Shown one piece after another: positions 44,346-58,370 of a DNA stretch of 64,000 nucleotides (position 1 is its first letter; the number at the start of each line of letters is the position of its first letter). Origin of the DNA: Opisthocomus hoazin (Eukaryota; Chordata; Aves; Opisthocomiformes; Opisthocomidae); assembly GCF_030867145.1 (NCBI RefSeq), contig NC_134434.1:434001-498000 (forward strand). Direction: 5' to 3'. Below the pieces are notes generated by a model. The model was not told where the DNA came from, ran no database searches, and saw only the letters and a program-made list of their open reading frames with translations. The translations under genes and the position numbers were made by a program.

Positions 44346-47300
44346 GGGAGGCCAGGCCAGTGACTGTTCTACAGCCAGCCCAAACGGCCCGCTGCACCGG
44401 CATTCTTGCAGCCCTGCTTTAAACCGATGGCTAATCTCGTCTCAGATAGGTGGGCTGGCAGAAACAGCCTTATCGAAAGGATTAAATGCAGGAAAGCTGC
44501 CTTTGATGTGAGCACGCTCGTACCACAGCAGCCAGATATTTTTCGAATGCAGACAAACACACAGACATATGCATGCACAAATCTTGCAAATTCTGTAACG
44601 CAGATAAACATGAAGCAAGACACTAGCTCTGAAAACGTTTATAGCATTTCTGGTGAACATGCGGCATGTTTCTAAAAGTCAAGCGGATTGTGAAATCTGC
44701 CCCAGCTTTCTAACTGCCCTCAACAAAAGAGCCTGCATTTGAATATTGCTGAAGTTCTAGACACACGGTATCAGTTCACACACTATCACTTATCTATAAT
44801 GTGCCACATTACACAAATACATGAGCTTTGTAATCCTTGGCCTGAAGAAATTTTACAATATCTGAAAAAGGAAAGGACAAAAATGCTCCTTTTAAACACA
44901 GGAAATGGAGGTATTGCATCTTACCGATGCAACAGCAAAATAAAGGAAGGAGCGATGCATCTCCAAGGCGATCAGGGAGAAAAACCTACCACGATCAAGA
45001 CCCTGCCTTGTTCCCTACGTGCACACATTTCACTTCCCCCGCCCTAAGAAGCTCACCCTGCTAAAGACCCGGTCCTTCAGCAACCCTAAAATGTCCCAGG
45101 TGCCAATGCAAAGCTCATTCAAGGTGAATGCTACCACTAATGCAAAGCCGGGACAAATCAAGTTATCACCTGGGAGCCTGCAGACTATTGCCCTGAGAGG
45201 TGTTCCCACATGTACACCTCTATCAGCCTACACTGGCTCACGCTCCTGTAAATTATCAGGACCTCCACTGAGAACAACAGAGTTAACAAGGGTGTCTAAA
45301 ATCCCAGGCAGAAAAACCAGTATTTCCTTGTCCAGCATTTTGCATTAGGCAACTCCTGGCACTTGGTATCTTTTTATTTATTCTATCAAGTTTTGCCAAT
45401 ACTACAAGCCAGGAACCTGTCTTCCTTGGTTTACTGGCTAATGACCACGACATCTATGCGGCGCTGGAACTCATCGTAACCCAAGACGACAGCGTGGGCT
45501 CCGCTGGACTTGGCACTGCTGTTACTGAGGAGTACAGTACGTGGCCTCACGTTACACTGCTCTCCAAGCTCCTCTCCTCGTGTGTGCACAGCACTTTAGC
45601 TGTGCATCCTTCTGCCAAATTTGTTCAGGGTGTTATTTTTATGCACTAAATTCCTCGCAATCAGAGGTAGGTCAAATAAGCACAGAAAGCTGAACATCAT
45701 GTGCCCAGCAGCCGACTAATCCTCACATCAGCAAGCTTCACAGCTGTCACAACATCCAGCGAAAGAGCTGGTCACAGGCCGTGATGCACAAGGAATCAGC
45801 CAAGAAGGAAGCCTACAGCACCAGCCGCCAAGACCGGGCGAAGGTAAAGCACCTCACTGCTCAGCAGCAGGAGCCAGATGCCTTTGCTGCCTGTCTCCAC
45901 TTTGCCCTCACAACAGCAGCCAAATTTTCACAACAGTGAAGTGGCTGGACTGTTTGATGTGCTTAGCTGTGTTCTCAATGGGGGCTGACCATTGCCAAGC
46001 GTTTTGGAAAGAACTTAGCCCCTCTGTGCAAGCTGCTGAAACGAGAGCTCTTGAGCACTAAGCTCTTTGGGAAAGCCAGCTGCAGAGCTCCGCGGCGGTG
46101 GTGGATGCAAGCTGGGAACAATGGTTAATGGAAACTTCCCCTCATACCACCCTAGTGATATGTCTCAACCATGGCCTGGAGAGACCACAACTATGTCCAC
46201 ACTGGCCTTTTGTCTGGAGACTTTCCCACTTCTAGAGGTCCACTCAAGCAACACTGAGCATGCCAGGACAGACACAGCTCCGGGTGTCTCCTGGCAAAGA
46301 AATAAGCAGGTTTTGACAACCCCAGCAGTTACAGCTGCCCCCGACATCTTGCCTTCGCTAATGCTCTCGGTGTTGCTCCAGCTGATATTAGCAATAACGG
46401 AAAATTTTCCAGAAATAAGGACTTGAAAGAAAGTTGGCTGTTCTAACGCTTTCAGTCCTCCTCCTCCTCCCAGCAGAGACTGCCAGCGAGGAAGTCCAAC
46501 ATAATGGCAATATTTTCAGTGTGGTTCCTTGTTCAAAGAGAAATAGACTTGTGTCATCTAGGTCACCAAAAGGCTGGTAAAAAAAAACATAGCAGCTTTT
46601 CATTGCTTGCAAGAATTAAAACGCACAATTCAAAGGTATAGTAGCATTTTCATATACCTACAAAACCAAAACGCTGATCTGGTATCATGGGGAGCTCAGT
46701 CACCGTATCCTGACTCTTAATTTCCCCCTTTTCAAACATCGCACCTACCAGCTGTGCCCAGGAGAGTTAAGACGGAAATAACCTCTTCAACTGCACCACT
46801 GCTTGACAGACTTCTTATTTGTATTGCAAGAGATCCCTGGTGAATTATGTGGAACTCAATTTTGAATCATTCAACTCCCATAGAAATGTGCCTGATTTTC
46901 AGAAAATCTCCCTTCTCGCAGCCCTTCCACACTTTTCGTTACCTCAAGAGCTGGTTGGAGAACAGCAAGGAGAAAAAGAAAAGGGAGTGGAAACGTTCTA
47001 ATCAAAATGTTTTCCCCTATTTTTTACACTTGTGTTGGAGGGAAAGAAAAGAGGATTTTCTTACTCAATTTATTAGTAGCCCAGAGATAAAATAAATATG
47101 TGTTTGCTAATCATTTTTCTTCACATAAACTAAAGGCAGTTTGGGTATGTCAGTCAAACTATACAGTACAGCAGTTAAATTGACAGATAATCCTCACCCA
47201 GAGCTGCTCCAGAAAACCCCACTGCTCTGCCAATATGTTTTCCAAATCATCTATCCGCTTGGTGGCTGGCCAGCTATTTGGGATAGTTCTCTTACTGCAA

Positions 47301-50300
47301 ATCACAGCCTGTCCCAGACTAATCTGTCATCTATTTCTGCATTAACTCCTTCAGCCTCTAGGAAACATTATCTCAATGCAGAACACAAGGCAGTGTGCAG
47401 GAATCGAGACAGACAAATCTCCCCACAGGCAGTAAAGTAAAAGGAGTATTCCGGAAGTGAAGATTTATCTAAGGACAGCATCTCGTCAGGTTATAATTCC
47501 TCACAATATTCTAAGCAACATTTTATCTTCCTATCTAATTTCCTTACTATCAGGATTTTCCAGAAACTGAAATGGATAGTAAGACCATAATCTATACTAG
47601 CACTGAAGGGAACAACCAGCCACGCCGTACGATCTTCCAGCCCTCGCATGGCAGGACAAAACCAACCAGCCTCTCCCTGAGGGTGAAAAAGACGCTTCAC
47701 CCCTGGGTATATTTATGTAAGCAGTTATTAGAGGAGCTTTATTTTCTTCCAAAGCAACGGGAGATTAGTGTATTTTGACCAGTACTCCAACCTGTCACGG
47801 ACATTCCTCTATTTCTTATCTTATGTAAACGTGATTCTGCCAAACATGGGGTAACTGCAAACACTTCCTGCGGAAAGAGGGATCTTAATTCAATGCAACC
47901 ACAATGTATTAATATGTGCTTTTAACACATGCTAAAAGACTGGCACTTGAAAGTGTTTTTAAATTTAAAGATATCAGCATTGTTTACAAATCTTGTGCAT
48001 TTAGTTACACAAGAACTGTCATTTCCCCTCTCAGCATTGTGTGCCTCCCGCTCTGGGCCCCTGCAGTATTATTACAGGCAGGACTGGTAGTCTTATTAAG
48101 ATTGTCTGACGCTTCCCATTAGAGGATGCCGTCCTCAGTTCCTTAGACCTCTGCCAGATTTCAACCATTCTGTTTGGATTTGTATGTGCCAATTACGTTT
48201 CTGCCAAAATGGTTCTACAGCTTTCCGAAAAAGGTTCAGCAAAAATACTTTGTTTTGAACCTGTTAAAAATTTCCGGCAAACTTTTCACGAAGCTGTGCT
48301 AGTGGTCTGGAAGAGAGGGCAGCTTCTGGAACCATGCTCTTTCCCTTCCGCTTGCTGCCTTAAAATCTAGCTACTGCAAGCACGCAAGGCTGGGTGAGAA
48401 AGGGGCAATTTGAGTAACTGATTAGGACTGAAAGCTGAGAAGGGGGCAAGGAGGTAGGGAAGGTGAGGATGAGGGAGACTGGGAGCTGAAGGGGTGATGG
48501 GGAGTGCCTGGAAGAAGGCTACTTCAGCAAAGGCTGGATGAACATGTTCAGTAGAAGAGCATCACTGAAGGGAACGGGGCAGGAGAACTCCTGTGCTGCT
48601 GGTACGGGTGCAGCTCCAGACTCCTGGGTCCCGCAGATCCTCTGCTATCAGCAAACAGCGAAGTACACTGGCAAAGCGCCCCATCCCCCTGCAGTTCCTT
48701 GCAGCGGGAGTAAGTTGGCATCCTCTGCTCGGCCCAAGCAGCAGGACGCTGTGGGGTGCTGTCAGGTCCATTCCTACTCATTTCCAATGTGCCTGTTGTA
48801 GGGGTGGCGCAGAAGAAAACACAGGTTGTCTTTTCAATTTGTTTTTAAAATTAAATGCGAGAGTTGTTATAAGAAGCACAGTCATGGTTGCAACAATCTT
48901 TAAAGTTTCAACCACATACTATTTTTTCCAGATTCTTTCCTCATTCAGAAGTCACTTGTTCCACCCATTTTGATTTCTCCAAATGGACCCATACATTATT
49001 TGCCATAAATTATTCCAACCTCCTGCAAAGACACAATTAGCAAATTTTCAGGAGTTCTGTCCAGCACTGACAACTACTGCATCTGCGTGTTCACAGAAAC
49101 AATTTTTTTCCCCACAAGACCCTCATGAGAGAATGGGCAGCACTTCCTCTTCGCAGGTCAAGGACGGAAATACAGACATTTCAAATCAGAAGTACGCAGC
49201 CAGCCTCTCAGGTTAGCTAACATTACACGGCATTGTCTGCATTTCAAATTGGCTCTCACCAACTTCTGCTGCAGGTTGGGGACCGCACATTAACACAAGT
49301 GAGGGCCACCCCAGGTATCAAACTGGGCTCCTCACAAAAAGGGAAGCAAACACGCAGTGTGACAAGAGCACATAATCAAGTGGCTTGCTCAGAACTCTGA
49401 TGAAACTTCATAGCAAAATCCAGTCTCTCTAGACAAAATCCTTCTGTCCTTTCTGTCAGATTTTCCCGGCTCCTGCCGTTCGCTGCATCCTCACATCTGC
49501 AGTAAATGAGGTCAAGATCCAAGATCCTACAGACAACCGCTTCCTTCCTGATACAGCCCTGATTCAACCCAGAGCTGGCCTGACCTCTGCATTCAAAAGG
49601 GAAATGGGAAAAAAGAGGAAATAATGTAATTAAAGCCTGCATCTCCAAGCAGACAAGGGAGGGGTACGGGCTATCTGAAGCTGCACACGTGGCCTTGAGT
49701 CAAGTGTTTGCAGGCTTTTGAGGGCTTGACTTTGCAGCTCCTGCATTTGGCTAGCATAACGTGCACGTAATATGCTGTGCCTGCTGTGCCTGTAACATTC
49801 TGCCCTTCAAAAGCAATAAACAAATTTGAGGCACCAGCAGGTAAAATGTTCCACAATGTCTATAGTACTTAAGACTCTGCTCTTCTGTAAGATCCATACT
49901 CTGAAAACCTCACCCCGTCTTCAGCCTGTGTGCAGGCAGCACTTAGCTCAACGAGGCCCCATTTCTGAAAGCTACGAGGGAATCAAACTTTTATTCCCTC
50001 CCAAACCAGCCCCTGACAACCAAACTGCAAGAGGTCGGAACATAGCTGTTCCCGTTCTGAACATTTCCCTTTCAGATGTGCTACACACAGAAAGTGAGGG
50101 GTTTAACCTACCCCTGGGACACTGTGCAGGGATTTTCGAATTCTTGAAAAGCATGAAATCCACAGCCCTCTTAAAGGCCGTTCTGATTTTTTTTTTGGTA
50201 AGGTGCTGCTTTCCTTACAAAGGTAGGACAAGATGGCATTCAGTGGGGACAGGGCCTGAAGAGAAGCTGCAGAGAAGAACATTCAGACAGGTATTTCATT

Positions 50301-53300
50301 TTGATTTATACTTGGCTTAGAAGCACGTTTCACTTCAAGATGCTGATACTCTCTGGTGCATTGGAGCTTTGTGACATCCTTTGGCGTATCTCTGTATATT
50401 TTTGTGAATTGGCTATTCACATATAGCAAGGTTCCTCAAAAAGTACAACTCTTCTTTCTTTTCTTAAAGGGAAAGTTCTAGAGAAGCACCAGAATTGTTC
50501 TAAAGGAGACAAAAAGATCAATTTTTCTTCCCTTGGACAATTACATACCCAGCTTTAATAAACCAGTCTCAAACAGTAGATTTTAGATAGAGCCCCTGCT
50601 TTCGATAACAGCCTCATGGCATCCATAAATATGCCTTCACGTGGAATAGCACTCAAAACAAAGACAACACTTGTCCTCAAGATGCGTTCATGCCACTGCC
50701 AACGTGCTCTGCAAGACTCCAGACCAAGTAAGCTCCTCTCACACTGTTCCATTTATTCAGCTAATGAACATGCAGGACAGCACGCTCCCAGTCAGTAAAC
50801 AGGTCTTGCAAAAAGCCATCCTGTAATCCCGAAAGCGTATGCCACCCATGACTCATGTATCTATTACCCAGTTCTGGTACCCAAGCCCATCTTGCTTGGG
50901 TGTGTTATCAAAACATAGCCGAGTGAGATTTCAAATGGCATGGAAAAGCCACGTGAAACAGGTACATTTCCTCTAACTCCCAATCAGCAGCTAATGGCAA
51001 GCCTGAAGGACAGACAACAGATGCTATCAGCTGCTCTCTGAATGCATCCTTTAAGAAAAAGAGGTCACTGGGCAGAGCTACAGAAACTTCCAAATCTCGC
51101 CTTCTCTTTTGATCTGTTCTGTACGCACAAATCCAAACTCTGTTGCAGTAGCTTTTTATTTTTACTTTTTTACTTTTTTTGTTCACTAAAACAAAGTACA
51201 CTCACTATGTGACAAAACTAAATTGATGCCTTATAGAGGGTGATTTGTATAAAATAATCACATTTTAAGAAGCAGAGATGCCAGAACGAGGACACACTGT
51301 TCCCATAATGCTCTAAGCAAGACTTTGTACATTTTCTTTTCTCTCTGCCTTAAATTAGGACCCTCTAACACGTTTTGGAAAAAAAAACCCAAACCAGGAA
51401 AACCCCAGAACTTCTATTTGGTTTGTTACAGCCCAGTAACTGCAGAGGTCTAATTCGTTTTTACATACTAGTTTCATTCCCAATGAGCACACAAAAAGAA
51501 AGCACAAGGGTGTGTAGTTGTATCTTTTTCTTTATGGATACATTTATCTTCATTTACAAAGAGGCAGTCTGAAAAATGGGTCAGAGGAGGAAGGGAACGT
51601 GTAACTGCGGCTGAGGGAAAATTCCAGGAAAACAGACTGTTGCATACGGATGTTGCCAGTGTATCTGTAACTACTTCTTTACAGCTGCTGCCATAATACA
51701 GGTTTTCATGGCACACCAGACACAGAAAAACAGGGAACTTGAAAAAGCAAGTCTGATTAACAGAAATGACAATACTGAACGCTGGGCAAGACACTGCCTT
51801 ATAAATTCACTTCTAAACGTGAGAGAGTCATCTAGCACCAGCAAATGGCAAGAAACTACTATGCTAAGGAATCTCAAAAGCCACGCTAATGCCTGCAGAG
51901 ATTTATGCATCTAAGAACAGCAGTCACAATTTTATAGAAAGATGAAGGTAAAGTTAGCAAAAAATCTCAGAGAAAAGTCACCAGAAAAAGCAACAGATAC
52001 CAAAATCGTTATGTTTTTATCCTTTAAAAACAGCAGCAGTGAAAAAGGTTGGCAACAGAATATTTCTTGAAGAAATCTGGGAATCCTAATACTTGTTTTC
52101 CTTCTTGCGACCTCCTCTGCAAATTGTCCATAGCTCTAAATGGAGAGTCTGAACACATTATGTGTGTTTGTCCTCAACACAACAGATATGCAGAACCTGT
52201 GAAGATTTTGAACAATGTCAAAATGAAATGAAAACGCCCCAAGACACAAAAGTCAAACCTCCTTCCCTCTATTGCACAGTGCATTTATGGTGATGTCTTC
52301 GGGAGGCACCTCAACACAATGGATCTGTGAAACTTACCTGGACTACCATTTGAGACTGCCATTTCTTTCAAACTTTTTTCCCACAATTCACAAGTAATAG
52401 AGATTTTACTTTTGCCATCACGCATGGTGTGGCTCTCCACTGCCAATCAATGATAAAAATATTATCAACAAAGAAAGTCAATATATTAAAAATAAAAATA
52501 TCAATCTATTAAAAATAAAAATATATTTGAGTGTAACCTTGAGGCCAACGTGAACTGGCAAATCACTTATCAATTCACTGCATATGGGAGCTTTTAAACA
52601 TATGTATCTGCATTTGATAAATATACATAAACATAGAGGATCCTGTTCACTGAAAATTATCATTAAGAGTAAGCCAATAGCAGCCTTACTTATAGTAACT
52701 GTGTTTTTAATACAGTATTTTTCTTCCAGTAACCATAGCTGCAAATTTCAAAATTAGTTGCCAATCCAGCCATACCAAATAACTTTTAAATAACGTCTAG
52801 GCAGTGAAACATTTTCTTAACAGAGACTCTTCTACCCTCTTCGAATACAGTAAATTCCACAGAAGTCTCTGTCTGCCTGGGAACAGAGCCCTCTGCGCGC
52901 TGCGCCATACTCAGTGCTTCCCAGCAGCCAGACAACCAGTTCACCACCACTCTTGAGTAAAAGCAATGCATTTTCTTACTTTCATAGGCAACGTATCACT
53001 GGTATGCAACACCACTATTTTGGGTTTATTCTGGAGGGGGTAAAGTGCTAATGTACTTACCTCTGCCATTCTCAGTCTCTACAATACTTACAATTTATAT
53101 TAAATATAACAGTGCTTTACTAAAAGCTGATTCCCACAGAAGTAAATTGACTGGTCTGGCTTCCTTCTTACAATGGTGGTCGCCCATTCTCTATATGGGA
53201 TACCTGTGAGACAGCATGGGCCTTACAGTATTTTGTTGTTCAAGGCCTTTGGGAGCGTTTGGGCCTTCGTGCCATTTTCCTCTTATGCGCCAGGTCACCT

Positions 53301-54386
53301 GTAGGCAAAGACGCCGCAGGCTTCACCACCCCTGCAGAACTCTCACTACGTGCCCCTGCTGAATACAGGATTGGGTCTGCAAGAGTTGGCCAGGCAGAAG
53401 AAAGTTCATCTGTGCCCAAATAAAAGGAGAAACACTGGACAGCTGGAAAGCACTGCAAGTTGAGGGCAGCAACAATTCATAGACTTGGAAAATTATGTGG
53501 GCTTTACCTTTTACACTCCTGTTAACTCTGATTTTCATGAAGTAGGTGGTGTTGCTACAGCAACTGTCATATCACATAATTTCTGCTGTCTCTGTCACAG
53601 AGATCATCTTATTTTATCTTAAACTTAGATATGCAGCTTTTCTTCTTCTATTCTAAAGCCCTCTATATTTTGGATATAAAAAATTACACAAACTAGAGCT
53701 GTGCCATATAAATGATATTTTAAAAAAATGTAGTAAAGCTTACAGAACATTTTTATTTATTCTCCTTTTGCAAATGCAGAAGGAATAAAGAAAATGGCAC
53801 TGATCAGATTTACAGTGCTCCAAAGGTTCAAAAATAAATTAAGAGCTGTTCTCATGATAAAGATGCTTCGTGCCACCTTTAATGTGTTCTTCTTGCAGAA
53901 GTTACCCCTGTGTTCTGGTGCACTTCACCAGAAGTAACTCCTCTATTCAAAGGTGAAAACACCTTGCTTCTTCAAGCCCAGGCCTTTATGTACATACATT
54001 CCACACAATTCACACCCAGCTTAGCTGCCCACCCACCGCACATAACACACTGTTCAACTCGCGTACCTCACCCACTTGACCTCCACCCTGGAAGAAGCAT
54101 CTACTGAAGCACAAGTTTCAACCCATCTTCACCTGTTTCAAAAGATCTGTCCTAGCTGCTAGGTATGAGATGGCCACCCAGCTTTGCAGGTCCCTTGTTC
54201 AGTAACCCAAGAACTTGGCTCTACCTTATTTGCCTCCATTTTGCTGCCTGGATAAGGTCTTTGGAGACTCGATGCACAAGCAAAACTCTATAAAATCCTG
54301 ATGACAGAAAGGCTCTATTAAATTTTTGTTATTAACATGCATTACAACTTGTGCACTCACAGATCTTCCTTTAAAAAAATAAAAAA

Positions 54387-54845
54387 CAGAATCACAGAAT
54401 GGTAGGGGTTGGAAGGGACCTCTGTGGGTCATCTAGTCCAACCCTCCTGCCCAAGCAGGGTCACCCAGAGCAGGCTGCACAGGACCTTGTCCAGGCGGGT
54501 CTTGAATATCTCCAGAGAAGGAGACTCCACAACCTCCCTGGGCAGCCTGTTCCAGTGCTCCGTCACCCTCAGAGGGAAGAAGTTCTTCCTCATGTTCAGA
54601 TGGAACTTCCTCTGCTTCAGTTTGTGCCCATTGCCCCTTGTCCTGTCACTGGGCACCACTGAAAAGAGTCTGGCCCCATCTTCCTGACACCCACCCTACA
54701 GATATTTGTAAGCATTTATTAGGTCCCCTCTCAGCCTTCTCTTCTTCAGGCTGAAAAAGCCCAGCTCCCTCAGCCTTTCCTCACAGGAGAGATGCTCCAG
54801 TCCTCTCATCATCCATGTGGAACAGTCCCCTCAACCCATGTGGAA
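54387..54845 (-). mobile_element. CR1 LINE, 5'-truncated, sense to HLF in intron 2
   Basis: The + strand starts with the reversed CR1 3' end and follows the copy at 18.0 kb closely for about 430 bp (first 64 bp identical). The - strand translates to the ORF2 end [20 protein letters not shown] plus 3' region. Homology ends near 54818. A degraded tandem copy of the last roughly 25 bp follows, with CATGTGGAACAGT occurring twice. The element lies in the same orientation as HLF transcription. Confidence 0.93.
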
Positions 54846-57800
54846 CAGTAGTAAATATTCAGCTACAACCTCAGACTACTCAGGAAACTACAGAAAGCCC
54901 TATCTATAGTCCAAGGTTATTGCACAGACCACTCAGCTGCTAGCACAGCTCAGACCACCAGAGACCAAGCTCAGCCACAGCCACAGCCTGAGCTGGTAAG
55001 TGTTTGCATCTGCTTCTTTGTAAGCATTCCCAGTCACTTTCAAAACAATCAATGCAGTCACAAAATTACACTTCACTTCTGCAGAGATGGGTCCTGGGCA
55101 GGCACAGATCTAACCTGTGGGCAAGAGCTGTATCTTGTGTACCTGGTTAAAGGCTGTGCACGCAATTAAGATACCAAGTGGCCTTTCAGTTCTTTCAATG
55201 ACTTTGCAAGCTTCATTTCAGTGCCCCAGTACTTGACAGTAAGTCTTTAGCTCAACTTCCTAGAGAAATGGGTTTTGTGCAATCATGCTGTGCACATCTG
55301 TCTAGCCTCCTCCCAGCAACTTTTGAAACCGTTGGCCAAATTCAAACAAATTTGGCAGAGAGGTAGGGACACGTATTACTAACCAGCTTTGTGAAAACAA
55401 CGTAAATGAAATAAGCTCTTAACTCCATGGCTGAAGGAAGGCTGCAGGCGCGTTGTTACACATCAGAGAACCCACAGAGATTTTGCTGCCCATGGAACTG
55501 ATTCCTTAGGCAGGTAGTAAGCAGCAAGAAAGATAAGTATTTACCAAGTCATTATTTATTACAGCAGCCAGGAAAGAGAATATCTTTTCACTTTATCCCA
55601 CCCACTCATCTACTATTTCCAGTAATCACAAGCAAAATTATTTGTTTGACAACTGCACTGTCACTTGACAATCTCTCAGAATCTCACACAGACACATCTG
55701 GTATTGATAGCCATTAAAGAGTCAGGCACATGTCCTGTCTTAAAAATCAATACAGAAGACAGTCAGATGTGGACAACCCGGCTGTCTGGTATCATCTGAG
55801 GATTTATTTATTCTTATAATATGTAGTGAAAACCAGAACTCCACTAGAAAGAGCTTTTTTATATTATCCACAGCACTTCTTATGGAAGTAATCTAAGTCT
55901 TCCAACCAAGACACAGTAGGAGTGTTTTGGAATTAACAAATTTGCTCTGGCAACAATGAAACATTCATTACTGGGTTTGGGGCAGGGAGGGGTTTGGTTG
56001 GAAGGGGGATTTTTTTATTAAAGATTTTGTTAAAATGCAAGACAAAAAGCTAGGTGAGGGATGCTGGGTAGAACTCACAGATAAGAATTAGACTGCACTA
56101 GATTTATGCTGGAAACTGCATGTCTCTGCTGACTTGAGGGATACGCACTAACACACAGATCAGGATTTGCAAGATCAAAGCTCCCTTCTAACCGTCTTCT
56201 TTCTTACCGTCTTCCTTCTTACCCTCACTGCTGTTACTTCAGCGCTACGAACACCCGCAATTACTTAAGCTTGGGGGAGAATGGGTTAAACTTAGCAAAC
56301 GAAAAACAAGCAAGAGAAACACCTTTCCTCTTTCTGCTTAACTGGATAATTGGTTAGCAGGAACCTGCTTGATGAGTTTCAGCAGCTCCTAGAGATCAGG
56401 AAAGGCTGTTCCTGAGAGCAGCTAAAGCTGCCGACTGTATAAACATCTTTAAGCCGACCAACAGGGTACCCTCGCAAAGGTACTTTTATTGACAACTAAA
56501 ATTTCCAGAAGGCAATGAAGCAGTTTGTACATCAAAGATCCATCCAAATCCAGTAAGAGCAGGGAACGGAACTATTTTAGGCAAAACATTTTATAGATGT
56601 TATATACATAAAATTGTCATGGTCAGAATAAATAGATGATTTTTAAAATGTTTACATGAATGCAGAAAGACTAAATAAATCTCACTGCAATGGAGAGAGC
56701 ATAACAGCAAGATTCAAATAAATAAACAACAGGTTCTGTCCTAGTAATTTACCAGGATAAAAAACTCCAGTCCCAAAGGTTCACGTGACAAATCAAAAGG
56801 CTTCACTGGATCTGTACGCTCCTCTGGGCTTATTACTTGATACCATTTACCTATAATGCAAAGATTTTACTCAAGTAATTAGTGATTTTGAGCCAGCTGG
56901 CTAAAAAAAAAAGTACACGAGGGTTGATTTTCACACAGGGATTATTTTGTCCTATATCAGATGCGTGTGCAAGCACATAAGTTTAAAAAAAAATAAGAGA
57001 CAAACCTTGGTAAAATCTTGCTGTAAGTTCAAAGCAGTCACAACCGTATAATCACCAAGGCAGCAACTATAGCAATCAGTGCAAAATATTGGAAAAGATT
57101 TACTTAGCGCTGTCCACATTATCGTCTTAATGTCTATTTATTCACCTTGACGTTTCAGTTAACTAAACACTGCAACTGATAAATGGACGTTTCTACATGC
57201 CGAGTTTTAACATCAAGAACCAAGCTCTCCCTTCCTGAAGCTCTGTCAGTCGACATCAGTTGAGAGTCTCACCACGGGGCTCTTTCTCCCAGGTTCTCTT
57301 CTCTCTGAGGATGCAGGAAAAACTAAGAGAAGGCACCTGTAAATTGATATTCTAAAGAACAATGTACAGATTTGGGGGAAAGTATTTCAGCTTTTGCCAG
57401 TATTGATCTGCTCAGACACAGCCCGAAGTGGCTGATAAAGTTACTGTAAAAACAGAGTTCCAGGCTCAGTACTGTCCATATAAAACAAACCACCCAACCC
57501 CTCCCCACATTTCAAGAGGTGTCCCTTCACAAATAACTTCAATTGCTCCTCAAACACTACTGCTTGCAATCATGTTTTGTACCCCCTCCCCAAGCGTTAT
57601 GTCTTTTTTTCATACAAGGGTGCCCTCAGAGATGTTGGGGTTTCAAACCCAGAGCCAACTTTCCAAAACACACTGTATTTTGAAAAGCCCATTAGTTTCA
57701 CAGAGAAATAAATGAGTTTGCATCATAAAGCTTTTATCCCCCCAAACCCAAAGCCTCCCATACAGTTAAAAAATCAAATCCAGCTTTATTTTCTGTCATG

Positions 57801-58325
57801 AGTCAGGCTGCATGCAAACAGCTTCAGAGAAAGGCAAGCTTGGGGTGGAGAATGGAACTGAAGTAAGAAATCCAGAGAGGGATATTTGTCCTTCTAACAG
57901 CACACTCCTGTTTTCCCAAGACATTTGCTAATATTTTCGTTTTAATACTAGAGGAAAGCCACCCCCTTCCCCCCAAAAAAAGTTTTAAAGATTATAAAGA
58001 CACACAAGGACACACTTTATTATTTTAACAATTATTGCTATTTTCAGAGCTCCAGCACAGCTACTTCCTTCCATAATTGGACTTCAATCAAACCCTAGTG
58101 AGGCTTTTGATCTTGGAAAGAGTAACAACATAGCTCTGTTATCAGCACATAGGGGGCAAAGAGTAGGACATCCAGAATTTTTCAATAAAAGAAAGTTAAT
58201 TGCTTTGACTTACATTTATCAAAGGTCATGGCTACAAGTTCTGAGCGCATACACATAACGGTGCACACTGAGAAATCTTGTATAGACCAGCCAAAGTAAG
58301 TGCTGGGATTGTACTATCTGTGTGC

Positions 58326-58329
<4 letters not shown>

Positions 58330-58359
<30 letters not shown>

Positions 58360-58370
58360 GAGAGAAGAAA
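58330..58370 (+). repeat. Poly(A) run of 26 followed by GA repeat
   Basis: A26 then (GA)n and GAAGAAAA in HLF intron 2. It is a simple repeat. It could be the relic of a retroposed tail, but nothing upstream of it looks like a retrocopy. Confidence 0.85.

Noticed and set aside
45019-45348. 109-codon + strand frame in HLF intron 2
   Set aside because: No recognisable domain, ordinary composition, and no splice or promoter support.
58330-58370. Poly(A) run as the tail of a processed pseudogene
   Set aside because: The sequence upstream of it shows no coding similarity and no target-site duplication could be found by eye.
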